Shown here: in pieces, positions 1-7,481 of the stretch
How the letters are laid out: every line of letters starts with the position of its first letter
How positions within the stretch are numbered: the stretch's first letter is position 1
Assembly (NCBI GenBank): GCA_030432015.1
Contig: JAUIHJ010000089.1
Location: 1 to 15,138, forward strand
Source: a bacterium
GTDB taxonomy: Bacteria > Planctomycetota > Planctomycetia > Pirellulales > Pirellulaceae
Length of the DNA: 15,138 nt
Direction: 5' to 3'
Notes under the pieces: generated by a model
What the model saw: the letters and a program-made list of their open reading frames with translations, nothing else
Databases searched by the model: none
Told to the model about the DNA's origin: nothing
Position numbers and translations under genes: made by a program

Positions 1-10
1 CCCCCCAATC

Positions 11-1027
11 GTGAGCAAGTCCATGCCTGTTGCCCTGATCGTGCCTGAGATGCTGCAGGGCGATGACGTTCCCTGCGTACGTGTCCTGCGAGAAGCGGGA
101 TTCGATGTCCGCTTTCCCGGAAATCCGCAAATCGCACGTGGTCAGTGTAGCCGTGCGGAATCGTTGGCCGAGCTCTCGGTGGCGCACGCCACGATCGCCG
201 GCGGCGAATCGTACTCCGCCTCGAACCTGGCCGAATTGCCCAACCTCCGCGTCATTGCCCGTTGTGGTGTGGGCTACGATGCGGTCGATGTTCCCGCCGC
301 CACGCAGCGCAAGATCCCTGTCACGATCACCCCGAATTCGAACCGCGAAGCGGTCGCAGAACTCGCGCTGGCACTGCTTTTCGGCGTCGCCAAATCTGTC
401 GTCTCCAACGATCGCGAAGTCCGCGCCGGTAGCTGGCCGCGCAAGCCCCTAACGCCGTTGCGTGGGAAAACGATGGGCATCTTCGGACTTGGCAGAATCG
501 GTAGCACCCTGGCCAGTCGGGCCAAAGCACTGGGCCTGAATGTCATTGCCACCGAGAGTTGGCCGAACCGCGACGTGGTCCGTGAACTGAACATTGATCT
601 GGTGGACTTTGAAACACTGCTGACGCAAAGCGACATCATCAGTCTGCATTGCCCCTTGAACGATGATACGCACGGACTCTTCAACGCCACCGCATTTGCC
701 AAAATGAAACCTGGCAGCATCCTGATCAACACCGCACGTGGCAAAGTCGTCAATGAAGCCGATCTAATCGCCGCCCTGAAAGCGAACCAATTGGGTGGCG
801 CCGGGCTGGACGTCTACGAAGTCGAACCCCCGGCCGCGGACAATCCGTTGTTCCAGTTGGACAACGTGGTGCTGAGCCCACACATGGGTGGCGTTGACGA
901 AATGTCGATTGAAGCGATGGGGCTCGAAGCGGCTGCCTGCATCATCCGGCTGTTCCGCGGGGAATGGCCGACCGGGGCGGTCGTGAACGACCAACTGCAA
1001 GAGACTTGGGCAGCGATTGCCGATTGA
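11..1027 (+). CDS. D-2-hydroxyacid dehydrogenase, phosphoglycerate dehydrogenase-like (no ACT domain)
   Basis: Cytoplasmic NAD-dependent dehydrogenase of the D-isomer-specific 2-hydroxyacid family, which oxidises 2-hydroxyacids such as 3-phosphoglycerate. Seen in the sequence: the split catalytic domain (about residues 1-110 and 300-330) surrounds a Rossmann domain with GLGRIG at 159-164. An acidic residue, E182, sits at the end of the second strand, where it favours NAD over NADP. The catalytic triad is present as R243 (NTARG), E272 (VEP) and H291 (SPHMGG). At 338 residues it ends right after the catalytic core, so the ACT serine-binding domain of long SerA proteins is missing. The GTG at 11 is the first start in the window; ATG at 23 (MPVALIV) is equally plausible, and the frame stays open to the window edge, so the 5' end is unsettled. 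It converges on the ABC importer genes and is not in their operon. The family is secure; the substrate is not, and glyoxylate/hydroxypyruvate or other hydroxyacids remain possible. Confidence 0.88.
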   Translation: MSKSMPVALIVPEMLQGDDVPCVRVLREAGFDVRFPGNPQIARGQCSRAESLAELSVAHATIAGGESYSASNLAELPNLRVIARCGVGYDAVDVPAATQRKIPVTITPNSNREAVAELALALLFGVAKSVVSNDREVRAGSWPRKPLTPLRGKTMGIFGLGRIGSTLASRAKALGLNVIATESWPNRDVVRELNIDLVDFETLLTQSDIISLHCPLNDDTHGLFNATAFAKMKPGSILINTARGKVVNEADLIAALKANQLGGAGLDVYEVEPPAADNPLFQLDNVVLSPHMGGVDEMSIEAMGLEAAACIIRLFRGEWPTGAVVNDQLQETWAAIAD

Positions 1028-1051
1028 TCTGGATCCGCTCTTTTGCAGTGG

Positions 1052-1076
1052 CGCGTTTTGCGATTTGGAAAACGCG
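1052..1076 (+). terminator. Hairpin after the dehydrogenase gene, possible terminator
   Basis: Perfect 8-bp inverted repeat CGCGTTTT / AAAACGCG with a 9-nt loop, starting 25 nt after the dehydrogenase stop codon. Its place between convergent genes fits a terminator, but no T-run follows on either strand beyond the T and A tracts inside the arms, so it is only a candidate. Confidence 0.35.
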
Positions 1077-1385
1077 AAACGTAAGTGAGCGATACCGTTG
1101 TGTTGATTTCGCTTTCTCGTCGTTCATCCCTGGCTGACGCAGCGGGTTTCACGTGTTTCCTCGTTTCTTGCTGCCAGCGTCGGTGGAAAACGTAACAAGC
1201 GCAACTTCAAAAATCCGCTCCATGGCCAGACCAACCCGACGTCGCCACCTTTGGTGTTGCGCCAGTGAGCCGTGCGGCGGCGACTGGCACCAGCCTGCGG
1301 TGCAAACTGACATGCCTGCGACATTTGCAACGGTGCGACGTGAAGTACGCGCCACCACGGCACCGTACGCTGATCCACTGCGCCG
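1077..1385. other. Convergent intergenic region without a recognisable gene
   Basis: Stretch between the dehydrogenase and the permease stop codon. Open frames here on both strands (for example 1153-1482 plus and 1124-1429 minus) lack a convincing start signal, do not resemble any family I know and run into the permease end, so I do not call them genes. The notable content is a nested hairpin at 1252-1292, listed separately. No tRNA, repeat array or mobile-element end was seen. Confidence 0.5.
1252..1292 (-). terminator. Nested hairpin downstream of the permease gene, possible terminator
   Basis: GCCAGT (1261-1266) pairs with ACTGGC (1283-1288). An inner GCCG/CGGC pair sits at 1269-1278, and TGGT (1252-1255) can pair with ACCA (1289-1292) across a 5-nt bulge. 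It lies about 95 nt past the permease stop codon, so it could end the importer transcript. There is no T-tract, so a Rho-type end or a 3' stabilising structure is as likely. Confidence 0.3.
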
Positions 1386-2744
1386 TTACCCGCGCAGCAT
1401 CCGCCAGTCGCGCGACTTGAGTTTATCAACCAGTACCGCGACGACGATCACAGATCCAAACACAATCAGTTGCGTGTCGTAGGCGACATCCGTCAGACGC
1501 ATGCCGTCGCTAATCACACCCAATATCAGGGCCCCAATCAGGGTTCCCAAAACTTTGCCCTGCCCGCCCGCGAGGCTGGTGCCCCCGACGACCACGGCCG
1601 CAATGATCTGCAATTCATAACCCATCGCGCCGCTGGCACGGGCCGTCCGAAACAAGGACGCGTCCAGAACCCCGCCGAGTCCGGCCAACGCTCCACACAT
1701 CGCGTAGGCAAACACAACCACGACCTTGACCGGGACCCCCGAGAGCCTGGCCGCTTCGGGATTACCGCCGACGGCATACAGATAGCGGCCCAACGTGGTT
1801 CGTGACATCAACACATGTGCCGCCAAGTACAACAAGAGCATCACGATGACGGGATTCGGGATTCCAAGGATCGCGTTCCCGGCACTTAATTCGTGGAACA
1901 TCTCGGAGTCCACACGAACCGGCTTGGAGCCGCCGGCGACTTTGTGTGCCAGGCCACGCGCGATCTGCATCACGCCCAACGTGACGATGAAGGCCGGGAC
2001 TTCAAACCAGGTCGCCAACAGCCCGGAACCTGCGCCCAATAACGCACAAACGGAGACCGCGACCATCCCACAGAGGATGAGCGACACGAGCGTGGGGTCG
2101 CTTTCGCCGGCCATCCGACCCACCAGCGTCGCCACCACGACTCCCGACAGTGCAATCAAGCTTCCGACCGAGAGGTCGATCCCGGCGGTGATGATCACCA
2201 TCGTCATGCCGATCGCGACGATCCCGGTCAGGGCAGTCTGATTGGCCACGGTAAGCAGGTGCTGCGGCGTCAGGAATGTCGGCCAGGTATAACTGTTCGG
2301 CTTGACCACATCGATGGCGCCAAGCGACGGATACTCCTGCTGCAACTTCTGGCGACCCGCCGGCAGCAGCAGATCCCATTTTGCCGCCGCGTACTGCGTG
2401 ACCACGAAATCCACCGTGGTCCCTGCTGCCCCCAACCGGACGAATTCGACCCGAGTCATGGCAGGGTCGCCGACGACGACGCCGACGACCTTGTGGGGCC
2501 CCTGTTCGATCCCCTGCCGGACGGCCTCCGCAAACCGTCGATCCTCCACGCCGCGCGGCACAACGACCAGGACATTTTTCACCGTCGGCTGCGCAGCGAT
2601 AAAGGCCACGATCTTTCTGGCGGCCTGCGGCGTCACGGGGTTCTGCTGGTCAATCGTGGCCAGACTGAAGTAAGCGCATAACAACAGCAGCACGAAGATC
2701 ATGCCGTAGTTGGAAACGAACGGCGACTGCAACAGCTTTTTCAT
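1386..2744 (-). CDS. RbsC-type sugar ABC transporter permease with an extra periplasmic domain
   Basis: Inner-membrane channel subunit of a CUT2 (ribose-class) importer, expected to work as a dimer with the adjacent ATPase and binding protein. Family hallmarks: ITAGIDLSVGS (185-195), the cytoplasmic AVGGNPEAARLSGV loop (324-337) that contacts the ATPase, and VVGGTSLAGGQGKVLGT (385-401). TM1 is residues 14-30; the remaining hydrophobic segments run from about 165 to 440. At 452 residues it is more than 100 longer than ordinary RbsC-type permeases (roughly 320-340). The excess lies at residues 32-156, between TM1 and the conserved FLTPQHLLTVANQ element, and reads as a soluble alpha/beta segment (VKNVLVVVPRG..., VVGVVVGDP) on the periplasmic side. 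The start overlaps the ATPase stop by 4 nt (ATGA), so translation is probably coupled. Family assignment is firm; the substrate is unknown. Confidence 0.92.
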   Translation of the reverse strand: MKKLLQSPFVSNYGMIFVLLLLCAYFSLATIDQQNPVTPQAARKIVAFIAAQPTVKNVLVVVPRGVEDRRFAEAVRQGIEQGPHKVVGVVVGDPAMTRVEFVRLGAAGTTVDFVVTQYAAAKWDLLLPAGRQKLQQEYPSLGAIDVVKPNSYTWPTFLTPQHLLTVANQTALTGIVAIGMTMVIITAGIDLSVGSLIALSGVVVATLVGRMAGESDPTLVSLILCGMVAVSVCALLGAGSGLLATWFEVPAFIVTLGVMQIARGLAHKVAGGSKPVRVDSEMFHELSAGNAILGIPNPVIVMLLLYLAAHVLMSRTTLGRYLYAVGGNPEAARLSGVPVKVVVVFAYAMCGALAGLGGVLDASLFRTARASGAMGYELQIIAAVVVGGTSLAGGQGKVLGTLIGALILGVISDGMRLTDVAYDTQLIVFGSVIVVAVLVDKLKSRDWRMLRG

Positions 2745-4288
2745 GTCCCCGCCTTGCTCGATCCAACCGCCATCCGCATGATCACCTCCTGGCTGGTATG
2801 GTTGACGTCCGAGACATCGCCCGTGATGCGCCCCTCATGCATTACCAGAATGCGATCACTCATCCCGATCACTTCGGGAAGTTCCGAGCTGATCATCAGG
2901 ATCGCTTTTCCCGCAGCCGCGAGGCGATTCATCAGAAGGTAGATCTCGAACTTCGCGCCCACGTCAATGCCCCGGGTGGGTTCATCGAAAATAATGACAT
3001 CCGCGTTGCGTTCCAACCACTTGGCCAGCACGACCTTCTGTTGGTTTCCGCCGGAGAGCGTACCGACGCGCTGTTCGGGACCGGTCACCTTGATCTGCAG
3101 ACTCTTGATATACCCATCCAGCGATCGGTTCTCGGCACGCTGATTCAAAAATCCCAACCGTGAAAATCTGGCTAGATTCGGCAGGCCAAAATTTTCGCGA
3201 ACGGTCTGACCCAAGACAAGACCCTGCGCCTTGCGATCCTCGGTCAGCAAACAGATCCCGGCGGCAATGGCGTCCCGCGGATGGCGCAAGCGGAGCGGCA
3301 CACCATCGAGTTCAATCGTACCCCGTTCCAGGCGATCCGCTCCGAAAATGAGCCGGGCGGTCTCCGTTCGGCCCGCGCCGACGAGACCGGTGAGTCCGAC
3401 AATCTCGCCGCTGCGAACCTCAAACGACACATCCTGCACGTCCCGACCGCGACACAACCCCTGCACCCTCAGACGGGGTGAACCAATTTCGGCCGGCTGC
3501 TTGGGGAATTCGTTTTCCAACGTGCGTCCCACCATCAATTCGATCATCTTCTCCCGAGTTGATTCGGCGATGGTCCGCGTATCGATGTGCTGTCCGTCCC
3601 GCATCACCATCACACGATCGGCAATCTCGAAAATTTCATCCAGCCGATGGCTGATATAAATGACCCCGATCCCCTGCGATTTTAGTTCGCGAATCACGGC
3701 GAACAGCCGATCGACCTCCTGCAACGTCAACGTCGCACTGGGCTCGTCCATGACGATGATCCGTGCCTCCGTGAGGAGTGCTTTCGCAATTTCAACGACC
3801 TGCTGCTGTGCAATCGTCAAGGCACCGCAGCGGGCGTCCACATCCAGGGGCACCCCGATCCGGTCGAGCAGAGTCCGTGCCCGCTGCCGTTCCGCGTTGA
3901 CCGGCAACCACCGTAGCCCGCCACCTTCCTGCCCCAGGAAAATGTTCTCCCGGGCCGAAAGGTGAGGTACGAGGTTGAATTCCTGATAGATTATCCCGAT
4001 TCCGGCCCGCTGGGCATCGAGCGGGTTGGCAATTGACTGAGGCTGGCCTTCGATCATGATCTCGCCCGCGTCGGGCGACTGGGCGCCGCCCAGGATCTTG
4101 ATCAACGTACTCTTGCCAGCGCCGTTTTCACCGAGCAAGGCAAGCACCTCGCCGCGGTGCAATTCCAAGTCGACCCCCTGCAGCGCGTGCACGCCGGGAA
4201 ACGACTTGCTGACGTTGGTCATACGCAGCAGCGGCGCGGACGATCGTGCCGCATCGCTCGCCGGTGTCGCGACATCGCCCGCGTTCAT
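2741..4288 (-). CDS. RbsA-type sugar ABC transporter ATP-binding protein (two fused ATPase domains)
   Basis: Cytoplasmic energy-coupling subunit of the importer, 515 residues, with two tandem ABC domains as is normal for CUT2. First domain: Walker A GENGAGKS (53-60), signature-like LTIAQQQ (157-163), Walker B IIVMDEP (177-183) and switch histidine in YISHR (211-215). Second domain: degenerate Walker A GLVGAGRTE (301-309) with Arg where Lys is expected, then an intact LSGGNQQK signature (411-418), Walker B VIIFDEP (431-437) and ISSELPE (466-472) at the switch position. The degenerate second Walker A is standard in RbsA/MglA proteins and does not indicate decay. The ATG at 4288 lies 3 nt after the binding-protein stop codon, and the stop overlaps the permease start by 4 nt, so the three importer genes form one operon. 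Substrate not deducible. Confidence 0.94.
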   Translation of the reverse strand: MNAGDVATPASDAARSSAPLLRMTNVSKSFPGVHALQGVDLELHRGEVLALLGENGAGKSTLIKILGGAQSPDAGEIMIEGQPQSIANPLDAQRAGIGIIYQEFNLVPHLSARENIFLGQEGGGLRWLPVNAERQRARTLLDRIGVPLDVDARCGALTIAQQQVVEIAKALLTEARIIVMDEPSATLTLQEVDRLFAVIRELKSQGIGVIYISHRLDEIFEIADRVMVMRDGQHIDTRTIAESTREKMIELMVGRTLENEFPKQPAEIGSPRLRVQGLCRGRDVQDVSFEVRSGEIVGLTGLVGAGRTETARLIFGADRLERGTIELDGVPLRLRHPRDAIAAGICLLTEDRKAQGLVLGQTVRENFGLPNLARFSRLGFLNQRAENRSLDGYIKSLQIKVTGPEQRVGTLSGGNQQKVVLAKWLERNADVIIFDEPTRGIDVGAKFEIYLLMNRLAAAGKAILMISSELPEVIGMSDRILVMHEGRITGDVSDVNHTSQEVIMRMAVGSSKAGT

Positions 4289-4291
4289 CGG

Positions 4292-5347
4292 CTATTCCAA
4301 TTCGGGGTCGCGGTCCGCATCGACCTTGCGGTAAAGGGCCGTCGGCAGCAAGGTGACCTTCTCGAACTCGTCGCCCTTGAGGTACTTCAAGATGTTCTCG
4401 ATCGTCTGAATCGCCATCTTATCGGGGAATTGAATAGGATCGGCATAGAATTTTCCATCCTTGATGGCCTGCCGGCCTTCCTTGTGACCGTCAAATGAAA
4501 CAATCGTGACTTGCTCAGTCTTGCCGGCTTGCTCCAGTGCCGTATAGGCACCCAACCCCGAAGGATCGTTGATGGCGAACAGCCCCGCCAGATCCGGGTT
4601 GGCTTGAATGGCGGCGGTCGTCACGCTAAACCCAAGGTTCGGTTCGCCGCCACCGTCTTGCTGGCCGACAATCTCAATCCGCCCTTCCTGACGATCTTTG
4701 TTGTGCGCATCGATCACCGCGCGAAACCCCTTGACGCGCAGGACGCATGAATTGGCCGACGGGTAATCGACGATGAAAACCTTTCCGCCTTGTTCGCCGA
4801 GCACCTCGACCATGGCCTGGCCAGCCAATTCGCCGCCCCCTTCATTGTCTGTGCCGACGTGGCCGGCGATCTCAATCCCCTCGGCAACGCACTGCGTGTC
4901 ACAAGTGAAGACAGGAATCCCCTGTTGATTCGCCCGTTTGATACTGGGGCCGGCCGACAAGCGGTCGCACGGATTCAACACGATCGCCGTCACCTGCTTG
5001 TCGATAAAACCATCCAGGTGTTCTGCCTGCGCCTTCACGTCGCCACCGGCGTTTTCCACAATCAGTTCGAAGCCCGCGGCCGCCGCGTCACGAGTCAGGT
5101 TGTCGGCGATAATCTGAAAAAACGGGTTGCCCATATCCATCGCGGAGTAGCCGATCGTGCCGCGTTGCTTGGCAGGTGTTGACGTGCCGGGCGCGGATTC
5201 GGCGTCTGCATCCGACGTGGTTGCATCACCTTCGGTCGACGAAACGGAAACATCGACGCCGTTGCCACCGCCGCACCCGGGTATTCCCCAGCCAATCGCG
5301 ATCAACACGATGGCAAACATAAGACGTTGAAACTGCCGCTTTTCCAT
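4292..5347 (-). CDS. RbsB-type periplasmic sugar-binding lipoprotein
   Basis: Substrate-capturing component of the ABC importer, predicted to be anchored by lipid outside the inner membrane. The chosen start (MEKRQF) follows an AAGAGGAG ribosome site with 9-nt spacing; an upstream in-frame GTG at 5392 would add 15 residues and lacks such a site. Residues 9-25 form a lipoprotein signal ending in GIPGC, with C25 the lipidation site. A low-complexity Ser/Thr/Asp/Ala linker follows to about residue 62. The mature fold is periplasmic binding protein class I: IGYSAMDMGNPFF opens it, then AIVLNPCDRL, IPVFTCDTQC, HVGTDNEGGG, FAINDPSGLGAYTALEQAG and IVSFDGHKEG. The length of 351 residues is normal once the linker is counted. 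The gene is 38 nt after the SDR gene and 3 nt before the ATPase. The ligand is likely a sugar or polyol, but the residues do not tell which. Confidence 0.92.
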   Translation of the reverse strand: MEKRQFQRLMFAIVLIAIGWGIPGCGGGNGVDVSVSSTEGDATTSDADAESAPGTSTPAKQRGTIGYSAMDMGNPFFQIIADNLTRDAAAAGFELIVENAGGDVKAQAEHLDGFIDKQVTAIVLNPCDRLSAGPSIKRANQQGIPVFTCDTQCVAEGIEIAGHVGTDNEGGGELAGQAMVEVLGEQGGKVFIVDYPSANSCVLRVKGFRAVIDAHNKDRQEGRIEIVGQQDGGGEPNLGFSVTTAAIQANPDLAGLFAINDPSGLGAYTALEQAGKTEQVTIVSFDGHKEGRQAIKDGKFYADPIQFPDKMAIQTIENILKYLKGDEFEKVTLLPTALYRKVDADRDPELE

Positions 5348-5356
5348 CTTACTCGA

Positions 5357-5364
5357 CTCCTCTT
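5357..5364 (-). promoter_or_regulatory. Ribosome binding site setting the start of the binding lipoprotein
   Basis: AAGAGGAG on the minus strand, 9 nt before the ATG at 5347. It is the best Shine-Dalgarno match in this part and places the lipoprotein signal at the very N-terminus. Confidence 0.7.
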
Positions 5365-5385
5365 GAATGATCCTGCGGCCTGCTC

Positions 5386-6141
5386 TTACCACGGTGTCAG
5401 GCCACCGTTGACGCAGAGCGTTTGGCCGTTCACAAACGACGCCTCTTCGCTGGCAAAGTACAACACCGCGTCAGCCACGTCGCGCGGCGTGCCCCATCGT
5501 CCCGCTGGAATCGTGGCCAGGTAACCATCCTTGGCCTCTTGGGAATCGTTGGCATGGCGCTCGGTGGGAATCCAACCGGGGGCCACGGAGTTGACGGTGA
5601 TCCCGAAAGGGGCAAGTTCCGTGGCCATGCTGCGGGTGAAACCGATCTGGCCCCCTTTGGCCGAGACGTACGCCACGAAATTGCCGTGAGAGCGATGAAA
5701 GACTTCGCTGGTAATATTGATAATCCGCCCCCAGCCCGCCCGCTTCATTTCGCCCACGCAGGCCTTGGTCAGCAGGAACGGGCTCTTGATAAAAAAATCG
5801 ATCATCGTCTGGCAGTCCTGCCAGGTGTACTCCTCGATTGGCATCTGAGGTTGGTCCGGCGTCGCGTTGGGGACCAAAATGTCGATCGGCCCGAGTTGCT
5901 GGCCAACTTCGTCGACCATCCGAGCAACATCGACTTCGCTGGAGGCATCGCCGCGGACCAGCATGCCGTGCCCGCCCGCCGCCTCAAATGCAGCAAACGC
6001 ATCGGCTGCGGTCGCTGTCGCATGAAAATAGTTGAAGGCCACTCGGGCACCCGCCCGGCCCAAGGCCAGGGCAACGTCTTTGCCTAGGCCGCGGCTGCTT
6101 CCGGTCACCAGAGCCACATGCCCATCAAGTCGAAAAGTCAT
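5386..6141 (-). CDS. SDR family oxidoreductase (FabG-like dehydrogenase)
   Basis: NAD(P)-dependent short-chain dehydrogenase/reductase, expected in the cytoplasm. Numbered from the ATG at 6141 (MTFRLDG): cofactor motif TGSSRGLG at 13-20, GDASS near 64-68 contacting the adenine, catalytic Ser145 (NITSEV), Tyr158 and Lys162 (YVSAK), the PGWIPTE loop after the active site, and the C-terminal FVNGQTLCVNGG typical of classical FabG-like enzymes. The usual NNAG motif reads PNAT. In-frame starts at 6153 (ATG) and 6180 (GTG) are possible; none has a strong ribosome site, and 6141 best matches the usual FRLDGKVALVTG beginning. It lies 38 nt before the binding-lipoprotein gene in the same direction, so it probably oxidises or reduces the imported compound. 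Sugar, polyol or 3-oxoacyl substrates cannot be told apart by sequence. Confidence 0.88.
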   Translation of the reverse strand: MTFRLDGHVALVTGSSRGLGKDVALALGRAGARVAFNYFHATATAADAFAAFEAAGGHGMLVRGDASSEVDVARMVDEVGQQLGPIDILVPNATPDQPQMPIEEYTWQDCQTMIDFFIKSPFLLTKACVGEMKRAGWGRIINITSEVFHRSHGNFVAYVSAKGGQIGFTRSMATELAPFGITVNSVAPGWIPTERHANDSQEAKDGYLATIPAGRWGTPRDVADAVLYFASEEASFVNGQTLCVNGGLTPW

Positions 6142-6240
6142 TCGTTCTTTCATTGCACGCATCGCGTCCGCGGTTGACACCGGCGGATATCTTAGCAGGT
6201 ACCCTCGCTGCGATTCACGTCGTCGCTGGTTTCCTGCGGT

Positions 6241-7446
6241 TTACGGTCTCGGCGCCAACGCGAGCATTCGAACGCAGACCGGTGCCGGGACAGCGACGGA
6301 ATGCCCGGTTGCCGTCAACGCACCACTCTCTTGGTCGATGCGAAAGACGACAATCGTGCCGGATGACTGGTTTTCCGCCAAGAGGAATGTACCCGTTGGA
6401 TCGATGAAGAAGTTCCTCGGCGTTTTCCCCTGTGTCGGCTCGATCTCAACCAATGCCAGACGCCCGGACTCTGGCGTGATCCGAAAGACGGCGATGCTGT
6501 CGTGACCTCGATTGGAACCATACAAGAACTTACCGCTGGGATGCACGCGGATCTCCGCGGTGCTCAATCCTGCCCGGTCGACATCGTCAGGAACCGTGCC
6601 GATGGTTTGCAGGGTGGAAAAGACGCCGCGCTGGGCGTTGTAGGCCAGCGCCGTTACCGTTAAGGCCATTTCGTTGATCACGTAACCGAAGCGACCATTC
6701 GGATGAAACGTAAAGTGGCGCGGCCCGGATCCGGGCGTGATTGCAATGCCGGGTGTGGCGTTGGCGGACAACGTTCCCTGCTGGGCATCAAATTGGTAGA
6801 CCAGCAATTTGTCCAAACCCAAGTCGGCTGCCACAGCGTACCGATTCGCCGAATCCAAGTTGATGGAGTGCGCATGAGGCCCTTGTTGACGCGGTGTCAC
6901 ACTGCTGCCCTGATGCTGAATCAGCGTGGTGATCTCACCCAGCTTTCCAGCGGGGTCGATCGGCAAACTGGCGACACTGCCGCCGCTGTAATTGGCCACC
7001 AAGATGTGGCGCCCCGTTTGATCGACGACCAGATGGCACGGCGCAGCCCCTCCCGACGATTGCTGATTCAAGAAACGCAAGCTGCCATCGTCCGAGGAAA
7101 TGGCAAAGGCACTCACCGCACCGCTGCTGGTTCCGTCAAAATCACCAACTTCGTTGACGCAATACAGGAGCTTGCCGGAAGGGTGGATTGTCAGGAACGA
7201 CGGATTGTCGACGTCCGAGGTCACACCCAGCTGCTGCAATTCGCCCGTGTTCAGATTCAACTTGCAGCGATAGATCCCAGTGCTCTTGGTGCCTCGCGTG
7301 TAGGTACCGACATAGACCAGCAGTTCGTTGGGTGATACCCCCTCAGCAGCAGCCGACGATGAAATGCCAACTCCGCTACCAAGTACCACACATCCGATAA
7401 GCACGGCGGTGACAACACTGAGTTTGTAATCGTTCGCATGTTGCAT
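6241..7446 (-). CDS. Exported lactonase-family beta-propeller (6-phosphogluconolactonase-like)
   Basis: Seven-bladed propeller of the lactonase family to which E. coli Pgl belongs; members hydrolyse sugar lactones, though many are untested. Recurrent blade motifs are visible: PSFLTIHPSGKLLYCVNE, APCHLVVDQTGRHILVANY, PHAHSINLD, GPRHFTFHPNGRFGYVINE, STAEIRVHPSGKFLYGSNR and TPRNFFIDPTGTFLLAEN. The start at 7446 (MQHANDY) has CGAGG 6 nt upstream and gives 401 residues with a signal peptide (hydrophobic core about residues 9-30, cleavage near SSSAAAEG), so the product should be exported, unlike cytoplasmic Pgl. A second candidate start at 7485 overlaps the uracil-DNA glycosylase stop codon as ATGA and would add 13 residues. 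It lies 99 nt before the SDR gene, in the same direction. A dehydrogenase making a lactone and a lactonase opening it would make sense together, but the two would act on different sides of the membrane. Family sure, substrate unknown. Confidence 0.87.
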   Translation of the reverse strand: MQHANDYKLSVVTAVLIGCVVLGSGVGISSSAAAEGVSPNELLVYVGTYTRGTKSTGIYRCKLNLNTGELQQLGVTSDVDNPSFLTIHPSGKLLYCVNEVGDFDGTSSGAVSAFAISSDDGSLRFLNQQSSGGAAPCHLVVDQTGRHILVANYSGGSVASLPIDPAGKLGEITTLIQHQGSSVTPRQQGPHAHSINLDSANRYAVAADLGLDKLLVYQFDAQQGTLSANATPGIAITPGSGPRHFTFHPNGRFGYVINEMALTVTALAYNAQRGVFSTLQTIGTVPDDVDRAGLSTAEIRVHPSGKFLYGSNRGHDSIAVFRITPESGRLALVEIEPTQGKTPRNFFIDPTGTFLLAENQSSGTIVVFRIDQESGALTATGHSVAVPAPVCVRMLALAPRP

Positions 7447-7452
7447 CGATAA

Positions 7453-7457
7453 CCTCG
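7453..7457 (-). promoter_or_regulatory. Ribosome binding site deciding the lactonase start
   Basis: CGAGG on the minus strand, 6 nt before the ATG at 7446. It favours this start, which begins directly with the signal peptide, over the ATG at 7485 that overlaps the glycosylase stop. Confidence 0.55.
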
Positions 7458-7481
7458 TCTTGGCGAGTGGGTGTGAGTGGT

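Noticed and set aside
1285..1302. TGGCAC followed by TGCGG on the plus strand, resembling a -24/-12 element
   Set aside because: Spacing between GG and GC is 9 nt instead of 10, the -12 part is poor, and no plus-strand gene follows.
1153..1482. Possible small gene in the convergent intergenic region
   Set aside because: No family resemblance, no ribosome site, and it runs into the permease coding sequence on the opposite strand.
3329..3388. Degenerate Walker A (Arg for Lys) in the second ATPase domain, considered as a sign of decay
   Set aside because: This substitution is the rule in RbsA/MglA-type double ATPases.
5422..6087. Long plus-strand open frame (221 codons) opposite the SDR gene
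   Set aside because: Antisense shadow of a gene with all SDR motifs intact; its composition and lack of start signal argue against coding.
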